A DNA stretch of 64,000 nt from Yponomeuta sedellus (taxonomy: Eukaryota; Arthropoda; Insecta; Lepidoptera; Yponomeutidae). The notes under the pieces were generated by a model. It saw nothing but the letters and a program-made list of their open reading frames with translations. It ran no database searches and had not been told where the DNA came from. The position numbers were made by a program, and so were the translations under genes. The DNA lies in the NCBI GenBank assembly GCA_934045075.1, contig OW203732.1, positions 17,639,889-17,703,888 on the forward strand, given 5' to 3'. Below, in pieces: positions 45,478-55,310 of the stretch; the stretch's first letter is position 1; every line of letters begins with the position of its first letter.

Positions 45478-45756
45478 CTAAAGATGTATTTCAGAACTTG
45501 GGAGCAAAGGACATAGTTTAACAATAGGCCTAAGCAAAGTTCCAGTAGATGTTTTTAATTCTACAACTCTAATAACGCCATCAGCGCCTGGACAAATGCG
45601 AGTCACCCTAGCCTTTCGCCATTGAAGAGGAGGCAAACGAGGATCCTTGATTAAGACCAAGTCATCAAGTTGAATTGGTGCCGTCTTAGCAAGCCACTTG
45701 GGGCGCTGTTGAAGGGTGTGTAAATACTCGGATTGCCACCGTTCCAGAAATGCTGG
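45478..45756 (-). CDS. BEL/Pao integrase C-terminal region, out of frame
   Basis: About 90 residues: FLERWQSEYLHTLQQRPKW then PIQLDDLVLIKDPRLPPLQW, ARVTRICPGADGVIRVVEL, LLRPIVKLCPLLP. This is the typical BEL/Pao pol C-terminus (DUF5641-type, after the integrase core), which normally continues the main polyprotein. It overlaps the end of the main frame and is offset by one frame near 45741. No independent start or ribosome signal is expected. A sequencing error at one base would be an equally good explanation. Confidence 0.85.
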   Translation of the reverse strand, partial: PAFLERWQSEYLHTLQQRPKWLAKTAPIQLDDLVLIKDPRLPPLQWRKARVTRICPGADGVIRVVELKTSTGTLLRPIVKLCPLLPSSEIHL

Positions 45757-48700
45757 GTGACCTGGCGAAGTAGTAACCAACGTTTGAGTGTGGGTATGTT
45801 AGAGTCTACAAGATCGTGGTCAGGTGCTGCGAGAAGTGGCTGACCGATGATGAAGTGACCGGGCGTTAATACCTCGAGATCATTGGGATCATTGCTGAGT
45901 GGGCATAACGGACGAGAGTTTAACGCGGCCTCAACCTTCGCGAAGATAGTAGCCAACTCTTCAAAGAGAAGTGGCCGGTCAGAAATAACGCGGGCCAAGA
46001 TGAGTTTCGCAGAGCGAACAGCGCTCTCCCACAAGCCACCCATATGTGGACTTGCTGGAGGGTTGAAATGCCAAGTGATCTGTTGAACTCTCATGTGCTG
46101 GTGGATTTCGTCTGTAGAGTTTCTTATGAAATCAGAAACTTCCTTTAAACGCGTGCGAGCGCCTACGAAATTGGTGCCGCAGTCGCTAAAAATGTCGCTC
46201 GGAAGACCTCTACGAGACACGAAACGGTCGAAACATGCCAAGAATGCGTCAGTCGACAACTCCGAGACTACCTCTAAATGAACGGCCTTGGTCGTGAAGC
46301 AAACGTAGATGCAGAGATAAGCCTTAACTGATTTAGCGTTGCGAAGTTGAGAAGTTTTCAGCATAAAGGGGCCAGCAAAGTCAACACCAACCTTTTGATA
46401 GGGTCGGCACGGCGTGACTCTATCGACGGGCAAATCCCCCATGAAGGGAGTAACAGACCTTGGGCGCAGGCGATAGCAGCGATGACAATGAAATATGACG
46501 TGTCGAATCACCCTACGCGCGGACATGATCCAGAATTTTCGTTGCAATAAATTGAGCAAGGTACTCAATCCTGGGTGCAGATAAATGCGATGATGATGTT
46601 CTATAATAAGCTTTGTGACGTGATGAGACTTCGGAAGCAACATTGGATGTTTCACGGAATACTCCAGGCTAGATTTGACAAGTCTGCCACCGACTCGTAA
46701 AAGACCTTTGGGATCAAGAAAAGGATTCAAGCGCATTAGGCTTCCTTTGACAGGTGTTCCTGCTTGCAGTGATTTGATAGCATCGGGAAACGCCACACAT
46801 TGAACCATGCCAATGATGGTAAGCAAACTTGCATCGAGTTCAGCCACGGAAAGTGGGCCTGAATGCCGAGATGCGGGCTCATGTTGCTTGCAATTATGGA
46901 CGAATCGTTTACACCATCCTATTACCGATTGAAGCTTGGAAAATGTGCTGAACTTTTCCAGGATATGATGTTCTTCCGAATCCTGAACCTGAGCGATATT
47001 TGAGGTCAATGGAGTGGGTTTGATGCCTGGTAAGTCTGTCTCACTCATCACATGAAAATCTCCAGGCCATGTTGAAGAATCTCCTTCAAGCCATGCTGGA
47101 GACCACCATAGGTGATTGTCGGATAATTCAGACGGAGTGCATCCTCGACTCGCAGAATCAGCGGGGTTCATCAGCGAAGGTACGTGCCTCCAAGTGGCAG
47201 TCGGAATCAACGACTGAACTTGTGACACCCGATTTCCTTCGAACGTTTGCAGTTTATGCGGAGATGTGGCAAGCCACGACAAAGCAATGCTGGAATCACA
47301 CCAGGCTGATATAGAATTAATGTCTATTTTGGGGCTTAATACGTTGAGAACATGCTCAAGCAAGCGGGCTAACATGAGCGCACCGTTTAGTTCCAGCTTG
47401 GGAACAGTAAGCTTTTGTTTTAGCGGTGCTACACGGGACTTCGCTAAGAGAAGTTGTACTAGGATGTGACCGCTGGAATCTACAGTACGAAGGTAGACGC
47501 ATGCTGCGTACCCTCGCTCAGATGCATCACTGAAACCATGCAGCTGACAATCTACAGGTTGATCAGTGAGCACTCGACGTGAAATGCAAACGTTGTTGAG
47601 TTGGCAGAAGTCAGAGAGAAATGTCGACCAAGATTGAAAAATATCGACAGGAAGAGGATCGTCCCAGCCACATTCGATGGACCAAAGCCTTTGCATGATG
47701 TGCTTGGCATGAAATGTAACGGGAGCTAAAAATCCACAATGATCGTAGAGTCTAGCGATGTTCGACAAAATGCCACGCTTAGTCATGACACTACTCATCT
47801 CGGAGACATGATAGACGAAGCTGTCAGTGTTGGCGTTCCACTGGATGCCCAAGACTTTGAAGACGTTATCTCCCTCGGGTTCAAACCGGAAGGGAGATTC
47901 GCAATGGTCTGACGGAACGGACTCTAAGAACTCCTGAGAGTTGCTGGACCATTTGCGTAAGAGAAATCCGCCTTGGGAGAGGACTCCAACTAATTGCTGT
48001 TGCAGATCTTTCGCGGAGGAGAGACTGGCAGCACCACTGACGACGTCGTCGACGAAAGTGTCTTCCAGAAGGGCTCTAGAAGCCTCAGAATATTTCTCCG
48101 AGTTGAGGTAGGCCAGTTCATGTACTACACGAATCGCCTGATATGCCGAACTCGTAACACCATAGGTGACGGTGGTTAGCTCGAACTGTTTAAGCGGCTC
48201 ATCAGGAGATTCGCGCCAAAGAATAGTCTGGTACTTGCAGTCTTCATCAGCTATGCGAACTTGGCGGTACATCTGTTTTATGTCGCAAGTGAACACTACC
48301 TCGTGAAGCCTAAACCGTAGGATAATATCCTCGATATTTTTCTGCAACTTGGGACCTGATAGAAGAACCTGATTTAGTGACACTCCGGAAGAACTAGGAA
48401 ACGTGGCGTCGAAAACTGCGCGGAGTTTGGTCGTGCTGCTGTGCTCCTTGAGGACGCCGTGGTGAGGTATATAGTAGCGATCATGGGAGGCCACGGAATT
48501 TACCTCGCGCATGTGACCAGCCTCGAGATAATCGCGCATGAAGGCGATATAGAGCTCGCGCAGTGCCGGCTCACGGAGCAACCGACGTTCCAGATTGTAA
48601 AAGCGCTTAGTTGCGTTTACGTGTGTATCACCCAAAGGTTTGTGATCGATCTTGAATGGTAGACGAAGTATGAATCTACCAGACTCGTCTCTTGTATGTG

Positions 48701-50660
48701 TGTCGGAAAAATGTTTCTCACACTGATCATTCTCGGGATCTTGGATGAGCAGCTTAGGCGGCTCTTCAACCTCCCAAAACCTATTGAGAGCAAGATCGAG
48801 AGTAGCGGTGCAGGCCATCGACGTGGTACAGCTGTTGCCGTAACGCAATGCTGCTGGAGCCTTGCCCATAATAACCCATCCGAAGACAGAAGAGTAGGCA
48901 GTAGGCATGTTTTCACCTAGACTGTACTTTCTGCCGTCAAAGATCTGGTCATACAGGTCGATACCTAAAAGTAAATCTATTTGTCCGGGAGTAATAAAGT
49001 TTTTATCCGCTAAAACCAAATAGTCACATTTGTTTAAAACTGATTGATCAACAAGCACAGAAGGAAGATTGTTGGTAACGCGTTTTAAAATAATGAAGTC
49101 AGTGTCCAAAACTTGTTGTGAATGAGACAATTTAATCTTGCCATGAACCGTGCCTCTTGTTGACTGAGTAGGTGAAGCACCCAGACCAAACAAGGTTCCA
49201 GAATCTGAACGCTTTAGTCTTAATTTCTGAGCTAGGCTCTCCGTCATGACTGACACTTGTGACCCACTGTCGATAAGTGCACGAGCAGAATGGTAATGAC
49301 CATCGACATCCTGAATCTGAACCAAGGCTGTCCCGAGCAACATGGTTGATGATATGTCAACGCTGTGGAGGGATTGAGATTGCTTGGGTAGACGGCATAC
49401 TGATTCAGGTTCTTTGGTAACCATGGACTCTACACGAGATGACTCATTAAGCGGTGCAGGTTGAATGTGCAGCTTTGTGTGATGACGACCTTGACAAACC
49501 CGACATATCGACCGAGATGAACATTTGGACACTTGATGTGTGCGTAAACAATTAAAACAAAGCTTGTTATAAATAACAAAAGCCTTCCGTTCCTTTGGTG
49601 TCATTGAATCAAATTTTGGACATTTATATATTTGATGATTTTCATTGCAGCATGGGCACGTTGATTTGCTTTCTGACTTATTGTCAGGTTCAATAATATT
49701 GAATGAATTACTAGGCTGGGGTTTAGATGATGAACCAGAAATGTTCTCAAGAATGCGTAGTTGATTTTCTAAAAAAATTAGAAGTTGTTTGAATGATGGA
49801 ATGCTTGTCGACTCGATGATTGACTCAAACTTACTCCTCATGTCGATTGAAAGTTTTTTGAGAATTATGTGAAGAAGTAGGAAACTCCACGAATCTACAT
49901 CAAAATTCAGTGCGGTGAGAGCCTGTGTATGTTCCTTTACAGTGTTAAGAAATTTATTTAGTGCCTTGAAGTTAACTGAAGAAAGATTTGGTAGACTAAG
50001 AATCGCCTCAACATGCTTGTCAGCAATGATCCGTTTGTTCTCGTACCGCTCGACCAGTAGGGAGTAAGCAATATTATAATTTTTGTTTGAAATTACCAAA
50101 TGTTTAATTAATGAAAGTGGCTCTTTGTCCAACACGCTCAGTAAGTAATGCATTTTCTCCACTGGGGTGATGCCGGCATTGTTGTGGATAAGACTATTGA
50201 AAATTGCAATGAAGTTAGGCCACTCGACATGCACACCAGTGAATCTGGCTAACGATATCTTTGGTAAATGGAAGCTAGGGCTTGAAGTTGGCTGGTTTAC
50301 AATACTCTTTGTAGTAGGCACCGATGAATGCAAAACCTGGGTAGAATAGTAAATATCCTGGAACTTGGAGTAAGTGTCGTTTATATCGCTTCGCTTTTGT
50401 TCAGTAAATGTATCACTGGACAAAAGGACTAAATAAGCTTCCTCTAATTGCTCTCGAGTTCTTTCTACATCCTTATATTTCGCAAGATACATGTTGATGC
50501 ATTCCTCGTCATGTTTACCTTGAGTGCATTTTATCGCGAGATTGTATAAATCTGTTAAGCGATTTACCGCTAGTTCAAACCGCAACATGTTCCTTTTAAC
50601 CTCAGAAGACATTATTATGGCTTTTGAACAAAAAATACTGTGTAAAAACCTTAAATACAA
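45651..50660 (-). CDS. BEL/Pao gag-pol polyprotein
   Basis: 1669 codons as open frame. The second Met (MSSEVKRN, residue 17) is a likely true start. Order: gag-type region (about 40-310, includes FTGVHVEWPNFIAIFNSL), zinc knuckles (about 336-400, CFNCLRTHQVSKC from residue 365), retropepsin with ALIDSGSQ (Asp464), reverse transcriptase (about 725-960; CDIKQMYRQV near 795; FVDD at 869-872 in place of YVDD), RNase H with GFSDAS (Asp1045), integrase HHCC finger (about 1353-1397) and DDE core Asp1427, Asp1493, Glu1545. All catalytic residues are present. The last 20 or so codons, after FWN, are missense following the frameshift. It is expressed, if at all, from the LTR at 50977-51346. Confidence 0.95.
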   Translation of the reverse strand: MYLRFLHSIFCSKAIIMSSEVKRNMLRFELAVNRLTDLYNLAIKCTQGKHDEECINMYLAKYKDVERTREQLEEAYLVLLSSDTFTEQKRSDINDTYSKFQDIYYSTQVLHSSVPTTKSIVNQPTSSPSFHLPKISLARFTGVHVEWPNFIAIFNSLIHNNAGITPVEKMHYLLSVLDKEPLSLIKHLVISNKNYNIAYSLLVERYENKRIIADKHVEAILSLPNLSSVNFKALNKFLNTVKEHTQALTALNFDVDSWSFLLLHIILKKLSIDMRSKFESIIESTSIPSFKQLLIFLENQLRILENISGSSSKPQPSNSFNIIEPDNKSESKSTCPCCNENHQIYKCPKFDSMTPKERKAFVIYNKLCFNCLRTHQVSKCSSRSICRVCQGRHHTKLHIQPAPLNESSRVESMVTKEPESVCRLPKQSQSLHSVDISSTMLLGTALVQIQDVDGHYHSARALIDSGSQVSVMTESLAQKLRLKRSDSGTLFGLGASPTQSTRGTVHGKIKLSHSQQVLDTDFIILKRVTNNLPSVLVDQSVLNKCDYLVLADKNFITPGQIDLLLGIDLYDQIFDGRKYSLGENMPTAYSSVFGWVIMGKAPAALRYGNSCTTSMACTATLDLALNRFWEVEEPPKLLIQDPENDQCEKHFSDTHTRDESGRFILRLPFKIDHKPLGDTHVNATKRFYNLERRLLREPALRELYIAFMRDYLEAGHMREVNSVASHDRYYIPHHGVLKEHSSTTKLRAVFDATFPSSSGVSLNQVLLSGPKLQKNIEDIILRFRLHEVVFTCDIKQMYRQVRIADEDCKYQTILWRESPDEPLKQFELTTVTYGVTSSAYQAIRVVHELAYLNSEKYSEASRALLEDTFVDDVVSGAASLSSAKDLQQQLVGVLSQGGFLLRKWSSNSQEFLESVPSDHCESPFRFEPEGDNVFKVLGIQWNANTDSFVYHVSEMSSVMTKRGILSNIARLYDHCGFLAPVTFHAKHIMQRLWSIECGWDDPLPVDIFQSWSTFLSDFCQLNNVCISRRVLTDQPVDCQLHGFSDASERGYAACVYLRTVDSSGHILVQLLLAKSRVAPLKQKLTVPKLELNGALMLARLLEHVLNVLSPKIDINSISAWCDSSIALSWLATSPHKLQTFEGNRVSQVQSLIPTATWRHVPSLMNPADSASRGCTPSELSDNHLWWSPAWLEGDSSTWPGDFHVMSETDLPGIKPTPLTSNIAQVQDSEEHHILEKFSTFSKLQSVIGWCKRFVHNCKQHEPASRHSGPLSVAELDASLLTIIGMVQCVAFPDAIKSLQAGTPVKGSLMRLNPFLDPKGLLRVGGRLVKSSLEYSVKHPMLLPKSHHVTKLIIEHHHRIYLHPGLSTLLNLLQRKFWIMSARRVIRHVIFHCHRCYRLRPRSVTPFMGDLPVDRVTPCRPYQKVGVDFAGPFMLKTSQLRNAKSVKAYLCIYVCFTTKAVHLEVVSELSTDAFLACFDRFVSRRGLPSDIFSDCGTNFVGARTRLKEVSDFIRNSTDEIHQHMRVQQITWHFNPPASPHMGGLWESAVRSAKLILARVISDRPLLFEELATIFAKVEAALNSRPLCPLSNDPNDLEVLTPGHFIIGQPLLAAPDHDLVDSNIPTLKRWLLLRQVTQHFWNGGNPSIYTPFNSAPSGLLRRHQFNLMTWS

Positions 50661-50953
50661 ACGCCTTTTGCATACAAACTAAACCAAATTTGTGGTTTAC
50701 ACTCTTGACAGATGACACAGAATAAAGATTCACCACAGACTGCGTTCTGTGCCACAGATTACTGGCGTTAAATAGTGCTGGGAAAGTTTACCGGTTTTCA
50801 GTATTATGTTCTGTGTTGTGAACCCAACCATAGACAACGTTATGTTTACGAAGATAGCTAGTACTATCAACAAATAGTTGAGATATGAAGGTAGATGAAT
50901 TTCGAAAATGATGATTTGCTATAATGATGATAAATACTTGTATAAAGATGAGG

Positions 50954-50971
50954 ATCCGGCTCGAAGGACCA
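50954..50971 (-). promoter_or_regulatory. Primer binding site, tRNA-Tyr type
   Basis: The plus strand reads ATCCGGCTCGAAGGACCA, identical to the 3' end of animal tRNA-Tyr (as I recall it) plus CCA. The minus strand is its complement, five bases inside the 5' LTR boundary. Confidence 0.85.
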
Positions 50972-50976
50972 GGAAA

Positions 50977-51346
50977 TGTGGGATAAAGATGATGGGAAAA
51001 GAAGCCTGTGACTGACCTGCCTGATACTGCTGTGTGTGCGCTGGTTCAAGGGTGCGGCGAACGGTCGAAGTCTCCAGGGTGGTGTATTCACGATGACGCG
51101 AGGGTGGTAGTGCGATCGCGGTTTATATGGTGATGATGATGATGGTTTCAAGGAAACGCTGATTTACGGCACAATCGCCTCGGGACGGAAGCTGGTTCGC
51201 GAGCTTGACCGCCGGCGCGATGGTTGACGACGTAATAGGCTGTCACAGGCCAAAGGGTAGGGAAAGCGGGTAGGAGAAATATTTGGTGTGACAAATGTAG
51301 GTAGAAATTCGCTAGTCGCTATGGTTGCGTTCACAAATATCCATCA
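50977..51346 (-). repeat. BEL/Pao 5' LTR
   Basis: 370 bp. TG...CA ends on the coding strand. It should hold the promoter, but no TATA box is evident. Confidence 0.95.
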
Positions 51347-51882
51347 CTCCTTTTCTTAAATCATGAATTCGTTGTTTTTTTGTGAGTTTCCACTTTGTCT
51401 CAACCAAGTCCCACGGCTCGGAGCTATTATGGAGCCATAATAAATCATCCTCTGCTGTTTCATTTAAGGTGCTCATGAAGCTTTCGGGCAATGGTCTTGA
51501 AGTTGAGGCAGGCGAACTGGGGGATTCCTCCCTGTTCCTATTTTTAGCTGTAAGCGATCCCAGTTGTTGAAGGCGCCTCCGCTTATTAAGGACTTGGTGT
51601 ACCAGTTTGCCTCGAGCTTGACGAACGACACCCGAGGCTGTTGTACAGCCTGGTATGTAATAAATAGTTGTTCTCTCTCCAGGAAAAAGCTCGGTTATCA
51701 ATTTTGTCCAATTGAAATATTGCTTCCAACTACTGGCGTATTTAGTTTCTCATTAAGAATTTGCCTTCGCAATCACCGAAGCTAACAAGTTTCTTGTAGA
51801 ATCTCCGTCCAAGGCACCACCCTTGTAAATGAGCAGCGCTGACGATTCTAGAGATTGCTTTAGCAGCCTCTCAAGCTCAAAA
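51347..51882 (-). pseudogene. Broken gene, exon A upstream part
   Basis: After an acceptor-like ttttttgctatgaag the frame reads LERLLKQSLESSALLIYKGG, TRNLLASVIAKANS, two adjacent stops (TAA TGA), then SSWKQYFNWTKLITELFPGE, RTTIYYIPG, ARGKLVHQVLNKRRRLQQLG, DDLLWLHNSSEPWDLVETKW, QRIHDLRKG up to the BEL LTR. The layout (LFPxE..YYIP...RGKLxxxxxNKRRxL...W) matches the same uncharacterised family as exons B and C. Stops plus the BEL insertion show this copy is dead. First exon not identified. Confidence 0.6.
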
Positions 51883-51904
51883 CTTCATAGCAAAAAAACG
51901 GTGG

Positions 51905-52010
51905 AAAGTTGTCCGGTCCCGCGGGCGGGGTAACTAGCAGGCACGCGTGCCGCCGCGCCGCCCCGCGCCGCGGAGGCTAGCGGGGTGGAGTTGGATGCAC
52001 GGGGTCCGAG
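51905..52010. other. GC-rich block upstream of the broken gene
   Basis: ccgcgggcggggtaactagc, gccgccgcgccgccccgcgc, ggaggctagcggggtggag. It may be the gene's or the element's promoter region, but a repeat of its own is equally possible. No ORF. Confidence 0.4.
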
Positions 52011-52020
52011 GGGTGTCGCT

Positions 52021-52700
52021 CTTTTTAGCGTCAAATATGAACACCGTCAAATTGATACTTTGCTTGTTTAGATCTACTAAGTGCAGATTGTTGATGCTAC
52101 TAAGAACATTGTTAATTTAATACGTATAAATGATTTGTTTTGATTTTAAAAATGTATTGAACCAAATATTTTTGATGTTTGTATCTATAATCTAAAACTT
52201 AAAATTAGTTACTAGTCCTATTCAATTTAAAGTATAAAATTATTTGTTATGATATTATAAATGTATTGAACCAAATATTTTTTGATGCTTATATCTATAA
52301 TGATAAAAGGTAAAATTAGTAAATAGTCCTACTTAATTCAATTTTCATACTTGTTCATCGCAACATATACATTAATTATTCTAACGTTGCACTTCTGTAA
52401 CTTAATTAACATATTAACGTAAATACAAACACTAGATCTTAGTCAGCCCAAAAAGGAATAAGAAATATATTCAATAAAGAGTTATTTTAGGTCAAATAAG
52501 AATTTCTCACTTTTAATGAGAATGTTCATTATAACAAGCAATTGCAACCAAATAGATTTGAGCAAATTAAGTTGGTTGTTGCACCAATTGCACTCTTGTT
52601 GCAGCTACTATATTGTTGCCTAAAAGAGCCATAAGCAGCTTTCTTCCAACCATTTTAGCGTCAACTAAGAGAAAAGACGACTTAGTTGGCATCGAGTTTT
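52021..52700. other. AT-rich subterminal region, no gene
   Basis: Internally repetitive (attgaaccaaatatttttgatg at about 52157 and 52263, spacing near 107). Includes caactaagtcgtcttttctc near the right end of the candidate element, with a weaker echo near its left end. Confidence 0.5.
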
Positions 52701-52709
52701 TTCAGTGTA

Positions 52710-53173
52710 TGATGCGCGTGGCCCGACACGCACTTGACCGAAGTTTGGGCGAAATATTTGATTAAATATATTTGATCTTACCAAATATGAACTGAACCAG
52801 AAATTAACAGCATACTTAAACACTCTTTCTTATGATCGAACATTTTTGAAATTGATGTGATAATAGCTCATTTTACTTCTCACCTTCCGTTAGACTTCCT
52901 AGTACAAACTTTTAACACACATCACTGCCATAATGCACAAATATACACTCATCCTACCTTTTCACACACCCTCTGCTCAGTGGTTGAAACCCGAATCCAA
53001 GACTCCGGTCGTAGGGCTGAGCAGACACACACATGCACACACAGTTATATACACACACATATACAGATTTTATGAGTTCATTTAGTTTACTTTAGTTTCC
53101 CTTTCCAGTCTTAAGCTCCAGTCTTCTCTAAAAAAGTACACTACGTCTACTATTGTATGTATATAAACTGCAC
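52710..53173. other. No gene; CA-rich tract at about 53025-53065
   Basis: Starts with tgatgcgcgtggcccgacac, the right half of a common lepidopteran repeat. It then has unassigned sequence and an imperfect (CA)n tract. Confidence 0.5.
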
Positions 53174-53176
53174 TAA

Positions 53177-54074
53177 GTGTCGCCGCACACGGGCCACACG
53201 CGACAGCCACAAACGCCGCCACGAGAAGCTAGAAGCGGCTACAAAGGTAGCTGAAGCGCGCGACAGCCACTTGTGGCCGGTGGTCGACACTTGCGGTCGG
53301 TGGCTGCTACTTTTTTTAACCCTTGCGTGGCGTGCAGTATCATAATGTACTCTGACGAAGAAGGTTTAATTGCGCTACTTTTGATAAAAAGACGTCGTCG
53401 TAGAAGACGAAACCGTAGTTATTGGATACATGCAGTTTTAACGAATGTACACAAATGCAACGAACATTTCGATAATCTTCTAAGCCATTCTAAAAAGTTT
53501 TTCAAACATTTTCGTTTAAGTATAGGTACGTTTTGGGAACTACATGCTCTATTATATGCTGGATTAAAGCACCACGACACCAACATGCGGAAAAGCATCG
53601 CACCTGCGGAAAGACTAGCTATCACATTAAGGTAAGTTTTACAACAATTTCAATAAACAATTCGCAGATTTCTTCCCAGGCCTTCACTTTTTCTCCTCTA
53701 TTACTATAACTATCACTTTTTGAATCCCAAATCTCAGGACGGGATTGTATCCTTGATATAAAATTCTATATCCATATTTATCTACCTATATGAACCACAG
53801 ACGACCGTGCGTTACTGTCGACTTTACAGCACAGGTTATCTGAGGCAAAGGAGAGAGGGGCGCGGAATCGCGCGATTGGCGTGTGGCGGCTTTTTGTGTC
53901 GACGTTTAGTGGCCGGTGCGAGCCACAAGAAGCAAGCTGCGACGATTTGTAGCGTGTGGCCGCCACCGGCGCCAACCGTGTGCGGCGAGTCCATATAAAA
54001 TGTATGAAAATTACAGGAAATATGCCAGTGGCGGCGTTTTGTGGTTGTGGCCGGTGGCCCGTGTGCGGTGACCC
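53177..54074 (+). mobile_element. PIF/Harbinger derivative, copy 2
   Basis: 898 bp. GTGTCGCCGCACACGGGCC at the left and the inverse of GGGTCACCGCACACGGGCC at the right (2 mismatches in 19), flanked by TAA (53174-53176, 54075-54077). Inside is the first coding exon of a Harbinger-type transposase (53345-53631). The catalytic exons are missing, so this is an internally deleted, non-autonomous copy. It matches 28131-29020 in reverse. Confidence 0.9.
53345..53631 (+). CDS. Harbinger transposase N-terminal exon
   Basis: From ATG: MYSDEEGLIALLLIKRRRR, RRNRSYWIHAVLTNVHKCNE, HFDNLLSHSKKFFKHFRLS, FWELHALLYAGLKHHDTNM, RKSIAPAERLAITLR, then a perfect donor AAG|GTAAGT. The arginine run, WxHPxxxxR-like start, FxxLxxxxxKFFxxFRxS and IxPxERLAxTLR are the N-terminal block of PIF/Harbinger and HARBI1 proteins, upstream of the DDE nuclease. 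The downstream exons are absent, so it cannot make a transposase. The frame reads into the intron and stops at 53633. Confidence 0.85.
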
Positions 54075-54077
54075 TAA

Positions 54078-54606
54078 GTGTTAAAATATGTATTTAGAGC
54101 GAAGAAAAAGACATTACAAAATACAAATTCACAGAAAGCTTCGTCATAAAAATTGGCACTCTAAATTAACCAAAAGATTCTAAATTAACCAAAAATACCG
54201 CCCCGGGACACGCCCGTCCCAAAACTTCTCTTGACGCTAGCAGCGTTACCCCGCCGCACCGCCAAGGAAATCTTCTGCACATGACTTGTGGATTTGTGCA
54301 CCTACGTACCTTAATCATCTTATCAACGAACCGGACTGACCTTATACTTCGTCCCATGTCCAGCACTTGAGCCATAAAAAGTCTAACAAAACGTGAGATC
54401 TTTATGAAACAAGCTCCTTGTGGCGACACATTCCTTATCCTTGTGCGGGAAAAAACGTGCCTGAGAGCGTAACATTTTTCTGTTTAGGTCACGAGGCAAA
54501 AACTTTGCGAAGCCAAGTTTTTGTTTTTACCCGACTACGAAAGTATAGGAGGGTTAAGTTTAGCGCGCATTTGCAAGTTGTAAGTATGTTCTTATCTTAC
54601 CACTAA
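54078..54606. other. No gene recognised
   Basis: 87-codon minus-strand frame at 54166 without recognisable features. Confidence 0.4.
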
Positions 54607-54710
54607 CCCGCCCGGACTTGGGCCCCGTGGTGGAGTATGGCCCAACGTTCCAGCGGTGCAGGTAGAAACCCGTGCGCCAGCTGTGGGGACATATAAAGTG
54701 TTGATATCAT
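54607..54710 (+). repeat. 5S-SINE family, 3' part, diverged
   Basis: cccgcccggacttgggcccc, gtggtggagtatggcccaac, cagctgtggggacatataaa, gttgatatcat. Confidence 0.8.
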
Positions 54711-55070
54711 GTACGTTAAGACCACCACAACAGTTTGATCGATTATGACAAATAAGATGTCAAATGAATGGTACGAGTACATTTGATATCTTTCATAGAT
54801 AGCTAGTGACGACACGACAGTGCAATTGAAAGGAAATGGAATATTTTTGCTTCCAATTTATATAGTCACCAATTAGTTTTTAACTTTAGATCCACCGTTT
54901 CTTAAAATTGTTAGTAGCAGAATTTTCTTCGTTGAATAAAAACATCATGTAGGGATATTTCGCAGCTGCTGTATTTTTTTGCTGACGTGAGCTCTCATAA
55001 CGTGGACGTAGTGACTAATATGTTGTTGTAGTATGGGGCATAATTTTGTAAGCCTAAAGAACCTATTTCA
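54711..55070. other. No gene recognised
   Basis: Unassigned AT-rich sequence. Confidence 0.4.
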
Positions 55071-55215
55071 AAGGCTCTTAAAAATAGTACCCGAACAGGC
55101 GTGCATGCAAAGAATAATTATTGTTGAGGAAGCGGAAGAGGTCTGTCAGTATCGTGGCAAGTGGCAAACTCTGGTCTCTGCCCTACGGGATACAGGCGTG
55201 GGTTTATGTAATGTA
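55071..55215 (+). repeat. LINE C-terminal fragment
   Basis: Sense copy of the 3926 family tail: AACMQRIIIVEEAEEVCQYR then GKWQTLVSALRDTGVG, ending near gatacaggcgtggg. Confidence 0.7.
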
Positions 55216-55310
55216 ATGTTAAGAAATAATGGATATCGCTTTAAAAATAATGACTCAACTACTTCGACCACTTGAAAAACAGTGCTACTTCGCACTGTTA
55301 AAAACTGGTT

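Larger units (their letters stand above)
44980..51346 (-). mobile_element. Complete BEL/Pao LTR retrotransposon
   Basis: 6367 bp on the minus strand. LTRs of 370 and 371 bp begin TG and end CA, with a 4-bp target duplication CTCC (44976-44979, 51347-51350). It has a tRNA-Tyr-type primer site, a gag-pol frame with BEL/Pao domain order (gag, zinc knuckles, protease, RT, RNase H, integrase) and a polypurine tract. The LTRs differ by one substitution and one 1-bp indel, so the insertion is recent. A frameshift near 45741 separates the integrase C-terminus, so this copy is probably not autonomous as read. Confidence 0.95.
42547..52707 (-). mobile_element. Candidate DNA transposon, CACTGA ends, TA target
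   Basis: Left end CACTGAAAAAA and right end TTTTTTCAGTG are inverted and both flanked by TA (42545-42546, 52708-52709). Joining the flanks gives ttctacggaatccta then tgatgcgcgtggcccgacac, which reads like one continuous common lepidopteran repeat, so the interval looks like a single insertion. Removing the nested BEL element and SINE leaves about 3.6 kb. The minus strand carries the multi-exon pseudogene at 44128-51882. TIR identity beyond 11 bp is low. Alternative: coincidental ends around unrelated debris. Confidence 0.5.

Noticed and set aside
45651..50660. Large host gene of 1669 codons
   Set aside because: Domain order, LTRs, primer site and polypurine tract show it is BEL/Pao gag-pol.
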